A stretch of DNA of 64,000 nucleotides from Bog-366 sp963722555 (GTDB lineage: Bacteria; Acidobacteriota; Terriglobia; UBA7540), in assembly GCA_963722555.1 (NCBI GenBank), contig CAVRNQ010000007.1, positions 930,001 through 994,000 on the forward strand. Direction: 5' to 3'. The stretch's first letter is position 1. The number at the start of each line of letters is the position of its first letter. Positions 1-9,737 of the stretch are shown one piece after another. The notes beneath the pieces were generated by a model. The model was not told the DNA's origin. It searched no databases and saw nothing but the letters and a program-made list of their open reading frames with translations. The position numbers were made by a program, and so were the translations under genes.

Positions 1-867
1 AAACAGGATGTCAATGCCGATGTTTACAGCGTGGGCGCGGGCTATCTCGAGACTATGGGGATTCCGCTCCTGCGCGGCCGCGACTTCAGCCTCAAGACTG
101 ACGACGAGCATGTGGCCATCATCAATGTGACCATGGCCCGCCATGCCTTCGGGGACGAAGAGCCCCTGGGCCGCCAGATGATGGTGGCCAGCCAGATGGG
201 GGCCGATAAGATCTCCTACACGGTCATCGGCGTGGCCGCCGACACGAAATCGCGCACGCTCGGCGAGACCCCCCAGAACTGCGCCTATTTGTTTGTTGAG
301 GCAGCCCCCGAAAAAGTCTTCAGCTTTTTCGGAATATCCCTCGCCGTGAAGACCTCCGCAAATCCTCAGAGTCTAGTGAGGCCGCTGCGGGCCGAAATCG
401 CCGCCCTCGACCCAACCATGGCCGTTTTCAACACTGAGACCATGCAGCAGCACGTGGATAAGTCCATGCTGCTGCCGCGGATCAGCGCCACCTTGCTGGG
501 AGTGTTTGGTCTGCTGGGTCTGACGCTGGCCGCCATCGGCCTCTACGGTGTGATGAGCTATTCGGTGCGCCGCCGCACACGCGAGATCGGCATCCGCATG
601 GCTCTGGGCGCCAATCCCCACAGCGTGCTGGCCTTGATCCTGCGCCAAGGCCTGACCCTGACCGGGGTGGGCCTCGGGATCGGCCTCGCCCTCGCCCTGG
701 CCCTGGGCCGTTTCACCGCCAGCCTGCTCTATGGCATCAGCGGCACCGACCGCCTGACTCTGATCGCCGTATCGGCCGTCCTATTCCTGGCGGCGCTAGT
801 GGCAAGCCTTGTCCCCGCTTATCGTGCCGCGCACGTCGCGCCCAGCACGGCACTGCGCTATGAATGA
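1..867 (+). CDS. ABC transporter permease, MacB/FtsX type (5' truncated)
   Basis: The frame is open from the first base of the window, so this is the C-terminal part of a larger membrane protein that begins outside. The first ~150 residues resemble the periplasmic core domain of MacB-type permeases (GYLETMGIPLLRGRDF near the start). They are followed by an FtsX-type domain with a hydrophobic helix, then the SVRRRTREIGIRMALGA motif and two more membrane segments, ending LRYE. In Acidobacteriota such permeases are often long, duplicated and lack a dedicated ATPase gene, which is the likely context here. The substrate cannot be told from the sequence. Family assignment is firm; the missing N-terminus prevents a finer call. 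Confidence 0.9.
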   Translation, partial: KQDVNADVYSVGAGYLETMGIPLLRGRDFSLKTDDEHVAIINVTMARHAFGDEEPLGRQMMVASQMGADKISYTVIGVAADTKSRTLGETPQNCAYLFVEAAPEKVFSFFGISLAVKTSANPQSLVRPLRAEIAALDPTMAVFNTETMQQHVDKSMLLPRISATLLGVFGLLGLTLAAIGLYGVMSYSVRRRTREIGIRMALGANPHSVLALILRQGLTLTGVGLGIGLALALALGRFTASLLYGISGTDRLTLIAVSAVLFLAALVASLVPAYRAAHVAPSTALRYE

Positions 868-881
868 CCTTTCCCGCGGGC

Positions 882-910
882 CCCGCGGGGGGATACCCAC
901 CCCCCGCGGG
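882..910 (+). terminator. Strong GC hairpin after permease gene
   Basis: A perfect 11-bp inverted repeat (CCCGCGGGGGG and its complement) with a 7-base loop lies 15 bases after the permease stop and 45 bases before lipA. There is no T run, so it is not a classical intrinsic terminator. The position suggests termination or 3'-end protection of the permease mRNA. Confidence 0.45.
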
Positions 911-954
911 TTGAAACAGTTATTCCATGACACTTCCCAAGCCGCCAGGATAAA

Positions 955-1863
955 ATGGATTCATTCATGGGCAAGCTGGTACAAATTGGATTGTCGCCGG
1001 CGGCGGCGCGCCGGCCGGAGTGGCTGAAGGTGCGCCTTCCGGGTGGCGACAGCTATTTCGACCTGAAACGGCTGATGCGCGGCCTCTCGCTGCACACGGT
1101 GTGCGAGAGCGCACGCTGCCCGAACATCGGCGAGTGCTGGCAGCATCGCACGGCGACGTTTATGATCCTGGGCGAGTTCTGTACACGCCGGTGCGGCTTT
1201 TGTGCGGTGCCGAAGGGCAAGCCCGCAGGCGAAGTGGACTGGGCTGAGCCCAAGCGCGTGGCCGAGGCCGCGGCGGGCATGGAACTGAAATACATGGTGG
1301 TGACGTCGGTGGACCGCGACGATCTCGAGGACGGCGGCGCCACGATCTTTGCTGGCACGATCGGCGCGCTGCGCGAGCGGCTCCCTGCCTGCCAGGTGGA
1401 AGTTCTGATTCCGGATTTTCGCGGCTCGGATGCGGCGCTCGAAATTGTGCTGCGCGCCCGGCCCAACATTCTGAACCACAACATTGAAACCGTGCCTCGC
1501 CTGTATCCGGTGGCGCGGCGGGGCTCGCGGTACGAGCGCTCGTTGCGCCTGCTGCGGCACTCGCGCGAAATCGCACCCACGATTCCCACTAAATCGGGCC
1601 TGATGGTGGGGCTGGGTGAAACCTTCGAGGAAGTTTCGACGGTGCTCGCGGACCTGGCGGCGGCGGGCGTCGATATCGTGACCATCGGCCAGTATCTGCG
1701 GCCATCGGGCGAGCAGTTGCCCGTGGCGCGCTTCTATCCTCCGGAAGAATTCGCCGCACTCAAATATCGCGGCGAGCGCGCCGGGATTCGCCACGTCGAA
1801 TCCGGACCGCTCGTCCGCAGCTCCTACCACGCCCACGAACAGAGCCAGAAACTGAACCATTGA
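955..1863 (+). CDS. lipA: Lipoyl synthase
   Basis: Radical-SAM enzyme that inserts two sulfurs into octanoyl groups on lipoyl domains, the last step of lipoate synthesis, in the cytoplasm. Both iron-sulfur clusters are visible: the auxiliary cluster cysteines C50, C55 and C61 (CESARCPNIGEC) and the radical-SAM motif C76-x3-C80-x2-C83 (CTRRCGFC). The C-terminal RSSYHA segment carries the conserved serine that binds the auxiliary cluster. The 302-residue length is normal. The ATG at 955 is the first in frame; a second ATG at 967 is possible. No lipB is adjacent in the window, so the gene appears to stand alone. Confidence 0.96.
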   Translation: MDSFMGKLVQIGLSPAAARRPEWLKVRLPGGDSYFDLKRLMRGLSLHTVCESARCPNIGECWQHRTATFMILGEFCTRRCGFCAVPKGKPAGEVDWAEPKRVAEAAAGMELKYMVVTSVDRDDLEDGGATIFAGTIGALRERLPACQVEVLIPDFRGSDAALEIVLRARPNILNHNIETVPRLYPVARRGSRYERSLRLLRHSREIAPTIPTKSGLMVGLGETFEEVSTVLADLAAAGVDIVTIGQYLRPSGEQLPVARFYPPEEFAALKYRGERAGIRHVESGPLVRSSYHAHEQSQKLNH

Positions 1864-1867
1864 GCGA

Positions 1868-2050
1868 GCGCCCGGTGCTGGTGTCATTTGGAATGGGATC
1901 CCTTTCGAAACACTGGTCATTCCCGCGCAAGCGGGAATCCAGTCCGTCGGCGGCGCATTTCCAATGGCTGGCGGAGTAGATTCCCGCTTTCGCGGGAATG
2001 ACTGCACCTGGGAGCGCCCGTGTCTCGCAAATGACACAACTACCGAGCGC
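1868..2050. repeat. REPIN-like nested inverted repeat
   Basis: Right after lipA lies a 183-bp element with two layers of symmetry. The outer arms (1868-1890 and 2028-2050) are inverted copies with 19 of 23 positions matching, ending in GTCATTTG/CAAATGAC. Inside are two short palindromes of the ATTCCCGC-nnn-GCGGGAAT type (about 1917-1940 and 1978-2002), which face each other. This layout is typical of mobile REP doublets (REPIN/BIME). No protein is encoded. Confidence 0.7.
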
Positions 2051-2112
2051 CGCATCGGGCCAGCGGTTCATCCGATCACCGGATCACCCCATCATCCGAT
2101 CTTCCGAATTTC

Positions 2113-3114
2113 TCAGGGGAATTTTTGCTCGGGGTGGAGTCGCTCCAGGGCCTGGCTGGCGGCGTGGTGAACGGCCACGTCAACTTCGGAAGTCTTCCCC
2201 GCGGTGTTCTGATAAACCTCGCGGTAGATCGACTCACCTTGCTGGGGTTTTCCCAGGCGGAAATGCAAGCTGCCGATGAGCATCGGCCAGAGCGGGTTGT
2301 GGGGATATTCCTGCTGCAACTCGCGGAACAGGTGCAGGGATTTCTCGAACTGTTTTTCGCTGGCGCGGGAGTAGTCCTTGGCGAGGTAGAACTTGGCTTC
2401 GGCACGGGCCATTTCACCTTGATTGGCGCAGAGTTGGAGTTGGCGGAGGCCCTCCGTGCGGCTGCCGCCCGGCAGGCCGATGAACACACTCAGAATCTTG
2501 ACGATGGTCGAGAGCGAGTTGACGAAGTAGTTATAGATGCCGACCCCCAGATAGGCGTCCGTGAGGGTTGGGTCGAGCGCCAGCGCCCGGAGCATCAGAG
2601 CGCGCATTTTCTTACCAGCGCGGGCGGTGGGTAGGTCGCGGTCGTGCAGGCCTTCCAGGCGGGCGCGCAACGCATAGGCATATCCCTCGTAGAGATAGTT
2701 GCGCGCCAGGGCCTGGCGGGCGTGGATGCGGGCCTCGGCCTTGCGGATTGAAATGTTAACGAGGTCATTGAAGTGGGAGTCGTAGGGCGTGGCTTCCTGG
2801 TTGGTCACGTCGAAGACGTCCGGATCAATCAGGTTCGCGGAAGCATAATAGACCCTCCACCAGGTCGCGTTGGCTTCCAGCACAAATCCCAGAGGCGATG
2901 GGGGGTCGCGGTACTGAATTTGCTGGAAGACCTCGATGGCGGCGCTGAGGTCGCCGTCCATCATCAGGCCGAGGCCGCGCCCGGCGGATTGCCGGTCGTC
3001 CGCGTCGCTCGCTGCGGCTGTCCCGGCAGGCGCCGGCTGGCCGGACGCGAGGCTCGCCCCTAAGATGACCGCCGCCAGCAGCCCGGATTTCCTCACCGCA
3101 CTCCGTCTCCCCAT
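2113..3114 (-). CDS. Exported TPR-repeat protein of unknown function
   Basis: A 333-residue protein with an N-terminal signal-like segment (basic start, hydrophobic run to about residue 25, then an Ala/Pro/Gly-rich stretch). The rest is helical with tetratricopeptide-like units. One lies near residues 45-65 (GLGLMMDGDLSAAIEVFQQI); others follow around residues 200-300 (FRELQQEYPHNPLWPMLIG). Such proteins usually scaffold protein-protein contacts in the periplasm. The start is the ATG at 3114 with a weak AGG 7 bases upstream. It stands alone between lipA (convergent) and the BadF-type kinase. I do not recognise a specific family. Confidence 0.75.
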   Translation of the reverse strand: MGRRSAVRKSGLLAAVILGASLASGQPAPAGTAAASDADDRQSAGRGLGLMMDGDLSAAIEVFQQIQYRDPPSPLGFVLEANATWWRVYYASANLIDPDVFDVTNQEATPYDSHFNDLVNISIRKAEARIHARQALARNYLYEGYAYALRARLEGLHDRDLPTARAGKKMRALMLRALALDPTLTDAYLGVGIYNYFVNSLSTIVKILSVFIGLPGGSRTEGLRQLQLCANQGEMARAEAKFYLAKDYSRASEKQFEKSLHLFRELQQEYPHNPLWPMLIGSLHFRLGKPQQGESIYREVYQNTAGKTSEVDVAVHHAASQALERLHPEQKFP

Positions 3115-3258
3115 GCATCAACCTGTCAGGAAGGAACCCTTGCTACCCGAAGTCTCCCCCCACCTTGTCAACTTCTCACCAGAATAGACGACGCTTTTGG
3201 AAATGGCAAATTCCGCGCGTCTGAGAAAGAGCCGCGCACCAGCAGCGGCGGGTCGGGG

Positions 3259-4233
3259 CTAGGGGCGCGCTCCGCCCTGCGGGGAGGCTCTCCATTCGGG
3301 CGCTGTGGCGCGCGTGCGCGCGAGCCACAACGCACCCTCAACCGGCGCGCGGCCGAGCAACTCGACGCGCGCCAGGGGCGCGACGCGGCGCAATTGGCGG
3401 GCGAAGGCGCGCCGGATGAGGGCGCTGGACTGGAACACACCGCCGGTGCAGACCACGGGTATGCTGCGGCGCATCCAGCCCGCGCGCTTCAGCAGGGCCA
3501 CAGCCAGGCTCGCGAGGTCGCGAGCCGCATGGTCGCACAAATGCCGGGCGACCAGGTCGCCCCGCTCCGCCGCCTCCTTCACCTGCGGGAAAAGCGCGGC
3601 GATTTGCTGCGGCGCGAGGTTCCTGGGAACGACCGCGGCGATATCGGGAAGATCCAAAGCCCGGCAAATACGATCCGTCAGGCGGGTGTGCGGGCCGCGT
3701 CCGTCGAAAGCCTCGAGCGCGGCCGCAACCGCTCTGCGGCCGAGGTCGTAACCGGAGCCGGGGTCGTCAAAGGGGATGCCCCACCCTCCGGCGCGCAGCA
3801 AGCGCCCCTGATTGTCGCGCGCGAAAGCGATGGAACCCGTGCCGGCGATGACGATGATGCCCGGGGAATCCCCCACCGCGGCGGCGAGCGCGAGCGCGGC
3901 GTCGGAAGTCAGCAGATGATGGCGCGCGGGAATGTGCCGGCGCATCCAGGTGAAAAGCGGACGGTGCACGGCGCGCCGGTCAACGCCTGCAATGCCCGCG
4001 CAGACGGCTTCGAGAATCGGCGCGCGGGACGGGCGCGGAGCTGAGTAGGGAATTCCTGCTCGGCGGAGAGCGGCGCGCGTAAGGCGCAGAATCTCGCGCT
4101 CGGCCGCGCCAAATCCTACCTTGAGAGGATTGGAGGGCCCCGCTTCGAGGCGCGCCAGGACCTTTCCCGTCTCGTCCGCGAGCCACGCCGTGGTCCGCGT
4201 CCCGCCCCCATCGATCCCGAGAAAATAAGCCAT
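3259..4233 (-). CDS. BadF/BadG-family ATPase, probable N-acetylglucosamine kinase
   Basis: A 324-residue protein of the ASKHA fold. The N-terminal phosphate-1 motif FLGIDGGGTRTT and the central GIIVIAGTGSIAFARD plus GGWGIPFDDPGSGYDLGRRA match the BadF/BadG/BcrA/BcrD family as found in N-acetylglucosamine kinases. CTGGVFQ near the C-terminus is the adenosine motif. These enzymes phosphorylate amino sugars, here probably GlcNAc from cell-wall turnover. No iron-sulfur or radical-activase partner is nearby, which argues against an acyl-CoA reductase activator role. The C-terminal 15 residues are low complexity. The ATG at 4233 opens the phosphate-1 motif directly, so the start is secure. Confidence 0.82.
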   Translation of the reverse strand: MAYFLGIDGGGTRTTAWLADETGKVLARLEAGPSNPLKVGFGAAEREILRLTRAALRRAGIPYSAPRPSRAPILEAVCAGIAGVDRRAVHRPLFTWMRRHIPARHHLLTSDAALALAAAVGDSPGIIVIAGTGSIAFARDNQGRLLRAGGWGIPFDDPGSGYDLGRRAVAAALEAFDGRGPHTRLTDRICRALDLPDIAAVVPRNLAPQQIAALFPQVKEAAERGDLVARHLCDHAARDLASLAVALLKRAGWMRRSIPVVCTGGVFQSSALIRRAFARQLRRVAPLARVELLGRAPVEGALWLARTRATAPEWRASPQGGARP

Positions 4234-4310
4234 AGAAAAAGCCCGCGGGCTTCCTGCTGGCGCGGGGATGACACACCCAGACCCGCAGGAAGTCGAACCT
4301 CCTGCACACC

Positions 4311-6603
4311 CTATTTAGGCACGGAGACAACTCTCAGAGCTTCGCTCAAAGTGGTCCAGCCATTCTGCAGCAACCACAGGGAGTAGTCCTCCAGCGTCTT
4401 CATGCCGTGCTTGACAGCGGCGACTGAAATCGCTTGGGGGTTCGCGCCGTCGGCCACCAGGCGGCGCAGGTCGTCGTTCATGCGCAGGACTTCGTACACG
4501 CCCACGCGTCCATGATAACCGCTGTGCGAGCACTGCTCGCAACCCTTGGCGCGATAGAAGGTGAGGGGTTTCGCCGGGTCGAGGCCCAGATGTTTCAGCG
4601 AACCAGCGTCGGCGGCATAGGGTTCCTTGCATTTTTGACAAAGGCGGCGAGTGAGTCGCGGCGCGATGATGCCGAGGGTCGAGCTCGAGAGCAAATACGG
4701 CTCGATACCCATCTCGCCCAGACGGGTGAAGGCGCCGGCCGTGTTGTTTCCGTCGAGCGTGGTGAACACCAGGTGGCCGGCCAGGGCGGCCTCCACGACG
4801 AGGTGTGCGGTTTCTTTGTCGCGCGTCGCGCCCACCAGGATAATGTCGGGGTCCTGGCACAGGAAGGCGCGCAGGATGCTGGCAAAGTCCAGGCCGATTT
4901 CCTCCTGGGTCCTGACCTGGTTCACGCGTGGCAGATCGCATTCGATGAGGTCTTCGGCGGTGGAGATGTTCACGTCGGGGCGGTTCAGCTCGGCCAGAGC
5001 GCTGTAAAGCAGGGTGGGTCTTGCCCGACCCCGAGGGGCCGATCACGTAGACGGTTCCGGAGGGCAGCGCGAGCATCTCCCGCACCAGCCTCAACACTTC
5101 CGGGTGGAGAATCAGCTTCTCGAGGCCCAGCAGGGTGTGGGGCGTGTCGAGGATGCGCAGGCAGATCTTCTCGCCCCACTTGGAAGGAAGGGTGGAGACG
5201 CGGAAATCGATGGAGCGTTCCTCCAACCGCACGCTGATGCGGCCCTCCTGGGGAAGTCTCCTTTCCGCCGGGTCGAGTTGGGAGAGAATCTTGAAGCGCG
5301 TGGTCAAGCCTACCTGAATCTTCTTGGGGAGTACCTCGACCGGCTGGAGTGCCCCGTCGATGCGGAAGCGCACGGCGAGTTCTTTTTCCTGCGGCTCCAG
5401 GTGAATATCGCTGGCGCCCCGCTTGATGGCGAGCGCCAGAAGGCTATTCGCCACGCGAATGATCGGCGCGTCGGTGGCGGACAGCGAGAGGTCCGTAACG
5501 CTCTCGCGCCAGGGCCCACCTTCCCCCGGCGGCAGGGATTCGAGCGCTTCGTTCTCGAGCGACGCGAGGACGCTCTCCAGTGAGTCAGACTGGGCGGCGG
5601 ACGCTTCGCCCGCGGTTGACTTGTCGCCGCCGGGGCCTCGGAGGACGGTCACGGTACGCTCGCGCGCCTGCTTTTCTGCTGCCTTGCGCAACAGTTCGGC
5701 GTAGGAAGCCCCCATGAAGCGCAGGAAATCATCCTCGGAGGTCACCACGGGTTCGATGATCACACCCTTGATCACGCGCCGCACCTCGTCCAGAGCCACG
5801 GGGTTCGCGGGATTCACCATGGCCAGGGTCAGGCGGTTGTTCTGAAAGGCCACGGGCAGGACGCGGTGTTCGAGAATCATGGGCTGCGGCAGCAGCTTCA
5901 GTACCCGGGGGTCAAATTGCAGCCTGCTGAGGCTGAGGTGCTCGATGCCGGTCTGCTGGTCGGCTTCCTCCAGGCGTTCGGCAAGCACGCGGCTCATGGC
6001 GAGACTGACCTTGGGACTGGTCAGAAGCACTTCGTCGAAAGCCGGCTGCTCCAGGACGGAACAGGAAGTGGGCCCCACGGCCACGACGCTTGCCGCACGC
6101 GGCCTGCCTGTGAGCAGGGCCATTTCTCCGAAGCAGGCGCCCGCCTTCAGCTCACTCAGCAGGAAGTCGATTCCGGTGTCGGGGTCCTTCTTGCGGACTT
6201 CCACGGCGCCTGCGGTAATGAAAAACATCGCATCGCCCGGACCACCCTCCTGCACGATGGTTTGTTGCGGGGCGAACTCGCGCGGGCGCAAGTGACTTTC
6301 GAGCAGCAGGCACTCCTCATAGGGAAGGTCTCGGAAGAGGCGGATCTTTTGGAGGTAATGGTTTCTCTCGGAAGGCGGCGCTGCCGGATCCGTTGCCGGA
6401 GCATCGGCCGCGGCTGCCCCCGGGCCGGGCGCGGCAGAGGGGGAGTCCGAGGCCGTGGGGCGAGCGGCGCCGTGGGGCGGCCGCAAGGGTTCCAGGGCCA
6501 CGGCCCGGCGGCATTGTTGGCACTTCACCTTGTACGTCAGATCGGCCAGCCGGGCATTCTCCAGTTTCACCGGTGAGCCACAGTGTTTGCAGAAGATGAC
6601 CAT
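4311..6603 (-). pseudogene. GspE/PilB-type secretion or pilus ATPase with zinc ribbon and cNMP-binding domain, frameshifted
   Basis: A type II secretion/type IV pilus assembly ATPase of about 763 residues once one extra base is removed. Domains in order: a zinc ribbon (C5, C8, C28, C31), a cyclic-nucleotide-binding domain (about 88-215, with FGEMALLTGRPRAASV), a GspE/MshE N-terminal domain (about 230-305), and the ATPase. Walker A (GPSGSGKT) is present. The frame then breaks at 5016-5018, where one surplus G in a G run moves the reading frame; removing it gives GKTTLLYSALAELNRPDVN. The second part ends at 4311 and keeps the C-x2-C...C-x2-C zinc motif. The Walker B region reads LVGATRDKETA where the family has GEIRD, so the catalytic Glu is missing. 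The start is ATG 6603, with AGGAGAG upstream. Decay or a sequencing error are both possible. Confidence 0.85.
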
Positions 6604-7091
6604 ACGGCACTCTCCTGGCAGCAATCAGGTCCGCTCTGCCCCGCATCGGGAGGAGCGAGACCCGCCCCTTCAGCGCGAACTTCTAACCTGCACCGAAGAT
6701 TCTCTTTGAGTCATTATACGCACTCGGTCAAGCAAGTCCCACTGCCTGCGAATCCCCGTCCTGGGGCTGGGCAACCGGGACGAAGGCTTGACAGGAAAGA
6801 ACCACCGACGTTTAATAGGCAAGGGACGTAAGAATCGTATGATAGCAGCCGTGGATGGCGTTGACGATTTCCTGTTAGAAGCCGGGTAACGCGAGGCAGG
6901 TCTGGAAGCATAGCAAGTTTCAACTCTCAAGCCCCTTCCGCATCTCCCAGAGTTAAGACCAAACGCGAACCCGCCGATGAATCATCAGGGGGGTGGCACC
7001 TGGCGGCGAAGCCCTGTGCGGACGAAGAGATCGGCTAAGGTTTTCAGCCGGGCGCGCCCGCGCCCCCTCGCGGCAGTGGGTTGGAGGATCG
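6604..7091. promoter_or_regulatory. Divergent intergenic region, ATPase gene / galT
   Basis: 488 bp separate the leftward ATPase gene from the rightward galT. A perfect TATAAT lies on the minus strand at 6713-6718, about 110 bases upstream of the ATPase start. A TTGACC occurs too close to it (7 bases) to be its -35, so the match is suggestive only. On the plus strand no convincing promoter was seen. I found no riboswitch or small gene I could support. Confidence 0.3.
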
Positions 7092-8090
7092 ATGCAGCTT
7101 CGGAAGGATCCCATTTCGCAGAATTGGGTCGTCCAGGAGGACGGCGAAACTACCTGGCCAAACCTAAACGTGTGTCCCTTCTGCCCGGGGCAGGAAGCTT
7201 TGACGCCCCAGACTATCTATTCGTACGCGAAAGGCAAGGGGGGGTGGGAAGTGCGCGTCACGCCCCATCTGCATCCGTTCTATCGGATTGAAGGTGACGC
7301 GCAGCGGCATGCCGAGGGCATTTACGATCAGATGCGAACCCTGGGCGCCCACGAAGTGGTGATCGAAAGCCCCCACCATCACCTGCGCCTTTCGCTGCAG
7401 AGCGATGAAAACGTGGCCCAGGTGCTGCGGGCTTTCGTTTCCCGCATCGCGGACCTCAAGAAAGACCGCCGCTTCCGCTACGTCAGCGTCTTTCGCAACC
7501 AGGGCGAGCAGGCCGGGCAGGATGCGGACCACCCCCATTCTCAGATTATTGCCACACCTTTCATCCCGCGCCGAGTGGTCTACGAGCTGCGCTCACTGCA
7601 ACGCTACTTCGCGCTGAAGGAGCGCTGCCTGCTCTGCGACATCGCCAAGCAGGAGCTCGCCCAGCAAGTCCGCACGGTCGAATGGGATAGCCAGTTCATA
7701 GCCTTCTGCCCCTTTGCCTCCCGCCTGCCCTATGAGGTCTGGATTCTTCCCATCGAGCACCACTGCGCGTTGGAGGAGGATTTGGCCACCTGGGACCGCC
7801 AGTTGCAGTTGGCGCGTTTCCTCAAGTCCATCGTGCGCCGCCTGGAGTCGGTGTCCCCGGACTACCATTTGGTCCTGCACACCACGCCCAACCACCGCGC
7901 CAAGTTTGAACGCACCGACCACTGGCGGACTCTGCTCGAGGATTTCCACTGGCACTTTGAAATCTCGCCCGTCCGCCCCTCCACCTCGCGCTCCTACTTC
8001 CTCAAAGAGGTTTACTACAACTCCATCCTGCCGGAACGCGCCGCAGATGAATTGCGCCGGGTAAACCTCCAGCAACCCACACGCTCTTAG
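7092..8090 (+). CDS. galT: Galactose-1-phosphate uridylyltransferase
   Basis: Leloir-pathway enzyme that exchanges UMP between UDP-glucose and galactose-1-phosphate through a uridylylated histidine. The active-site motif H147-P-H149-S-Q151 is present, followed by IIATPFIPR. The zinc-site cysteines appear as CPFC (28-31); a second pair, CLLC (179-182), precedes the C-terminal half, which carries a degenerate second HIT-like repeat (LPIEHH). The frame is open further upstream, but the ATG at 7092 has GGAGG 4 bases before it and gives the normal N-terminus (MQLRKDPISQNWVV). The length of 332 residues fits the family. No galK or galE is adjacent. Confidence 0.92.
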   Translation: MQLRKDPISQNWVVQEDGETTWPNLNVCPFCPGQEALTPQTIYSYAKGKGGWEVRVTPHLHPFYRIEGDAQRHAEGIYDQMRTLGAHEVVIESPHHHLRLSLQSDENVAQVLRAFVSRIADLKKDRRFRYVSVFRNQGEQAGQDADHPHSQIIATPFIPRRVVYELRSLQRYFALKERCLLCDIAKQELAQQVRTVEWDSQFIAFCPFASRLPYEVWILPIEHHCALEEDLATWDRQLQLARFLKSIVRRLESVSPDYHLVLHTTPNHRAKFERTDHWRTLLEDFHWHFEISPVRPSTSRSYFLKEVYYNSILPERAADELRRVNLQQPTRS

Positions 8091-8414
8091 TCCCCTCCGG
8101 GTTCGGTCCTTAGGGTGAGCGTTCGCAATCTACCGAGGGACCGTCGGGATAGAACCGGCAGAGGGCTTCTCTATACAGGTAGGGGACTAGCCTGTCGGTA
8201 GTGGGCCACCTGGAACCGGGATTGACATCCGCTAAGCTTGGCTGTAGGCTGGGCGCATTCGTGTGTTGCAAGAGAGGGCTCTAGATCCAAGACAGCGTGG
8301 TTAAGGTACCTGCTCGCAGCCCAGTGGCCGCTTCGCACAGAATGATATTCCGGATGCAAGGCGCGGCTGGTGGGTGGCGGGCAAGATTCTCTCAGACAGA
8401 GGAGGGCCAAACGA
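8091..8414. other. Intergenic region galT / sedolisin, no gene seen
   Basis: 324 bp without a supportable ORF. A ribosome-binding site GGAGGG at 8401-8406 belongs to the following protease gene. I saw no clear promoter or terminator in the rest. Confidence 0.4.
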
Positions 8415-9737
8415 ATGAAACGCACAAATGGGTCGCCCGCAATTGTGACGGTCTTGCTGCTGATTGGCTTTGCGACTTGCGCGTACAGCCAGGACATTGA
8501 GGCAACTTTGGTAGGAGGAGGGGTAACACCCAGCGCCGGCACAGTGATCCGGCCCAAGTCCTCAGTGCGGAAACCCGAGGACAAGGGTCTTCGGGCCCAT
8601 ACCAACGTGGAGGTCCTTATGCCCGCCGGCGGGAGGCCCCTGGAGGCGCCTCCGTATTCTGGGTATGGATACGAGACGCCGGCGTCGCTCGCCTGTATTT
8701 ACAAGCTCGTCCCCGTTGTCTCGGGCTGCAACCCCAACGCCACCACGGCCAATCCCACCGGTGGCAGCCAAGCCATTGCAATCGTCGATGCCTATGACGA
8801 CCCGCTGGCAGCCGCTGACTTGGCTTACTTCTCCGCGCAGTTCGGCCTTCCCTTTGGCCCTTCCACGCTCAGTGTGGTGTATGCCTCCGGCACCCAGCCG
8901 CCGGAGGACCCCTCGGGCGGCTGGGAACTTGAGGAGTCACTGGACATCGAGTACGCCCACGCCATGGCGCCCAACGCCACGATCTATCTGGTGGAAGCTG
9001 ATTCGAACAGCGATGCGGACCTGTTGACGGCCGTGACCGTTGCCACCAATCTGGTGCAATGTGGGACCGAAAGGTCCTGCCTCTTACCCAAGGGCGCCGG
9101 CGAGGTTTCGATGAGCTGAGGTGGCGACGAATACCCCAGCGAAACGACTTCTGACTCGTACTTCAACCAGCAGAACGTGGTCTTCTTCGCCTCGTCGGGC
9201 GACGGACCTGGAACTAGTTGGCCTTGTGTTTCGCCAAACGTCGTCTGCGCCGGCGGAAGCACCACGGCCCGTAACCCCCAGACGGGCAATTTTCTGTACG
9301 AGCTGACTTGGAGTGAAGCCGGAGGTGGCCTGAGCGCATTCGAAGGTCGGCCGGCTTACCAGAACACCCTCAAGACTAAGGTGGGGCTGCATCGCGGCGT
9401 TCCCGACCTCTCCTTTGATTCCAACCCCGATACGGGGGCTTGGGTGTTGGACAGCAACTACTTTGAAGGAGGGCCCGGTGGCTGGTTTATCGTGGGCGGC
9501 ACCAGCCTTGCTTCGCCAGCCTTGGCGGGGATCGTGAATAGCGCCGCCACCCTCCACAACAGCTTTGCTATCTCCAGTTCAGCCGAAAACGCCACCATTT
9601 ATGCGAACCGTGCCGTTGCGGCTGACTTCCATGACATCACTCTCGGCTACTGCGGTCCGTATTCCGGTTATAAGGCTACGGGCCTTTGGGACGTCTGCAC
9701 GGGGGTGGGCAGCGTCGCAGGTTATGCTGGCAAGTAA
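8415..9737 (+). pseudogene. Sedolisin-type (S53) exported peptidase interrupted by one in-frame TGA
   Basis: The coding frame runs from ATG 8415 (GGAGGG 8 bases upstream) to 9737, 440 residues, with one internal TGA at codon 235 (9117-9119). The stop falls inside the family motif SMSWGG: the sequence reads SMS-stop-GG, so a Trp TGG has become TGA. Flanking parts are intact and share the frame. A signal peptide occupies residues 1-26. The catalytic pair is E173-xxx-D177 (EESLD), the oxyanion Asp is D263 (SSGD), the nucleophile is Ser364 in GGTSLASP, and the C-terminal Ca-site aspartates are D407 and D426. The usual N-terminal propeptide domain is absent; only ~90 residues precede the catalytic core. 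As written, the product would end before the nucleophile. Confidence 0.85.

Noticed and set aside
961..2055. 364-codon frame opposite lipA
   Set aside because: Shadow frame; it also runs through the REPIN-like repeat, so its composition is an artefact.
6713..6731. Complete sigma-70 promoter for the ATPase gene
   Set aside because: TATAAT and TTGACC are both present but only 7 bases apart; the spacing is wrong.
9117..9119. Genetic-code change with TGA as Trp, or selenocysteine
   Set aside because: TGA ends many other genes here (for example rfaE1, lpxK and waaA), and no SECIS-like hairpin or Sec family context was seen.
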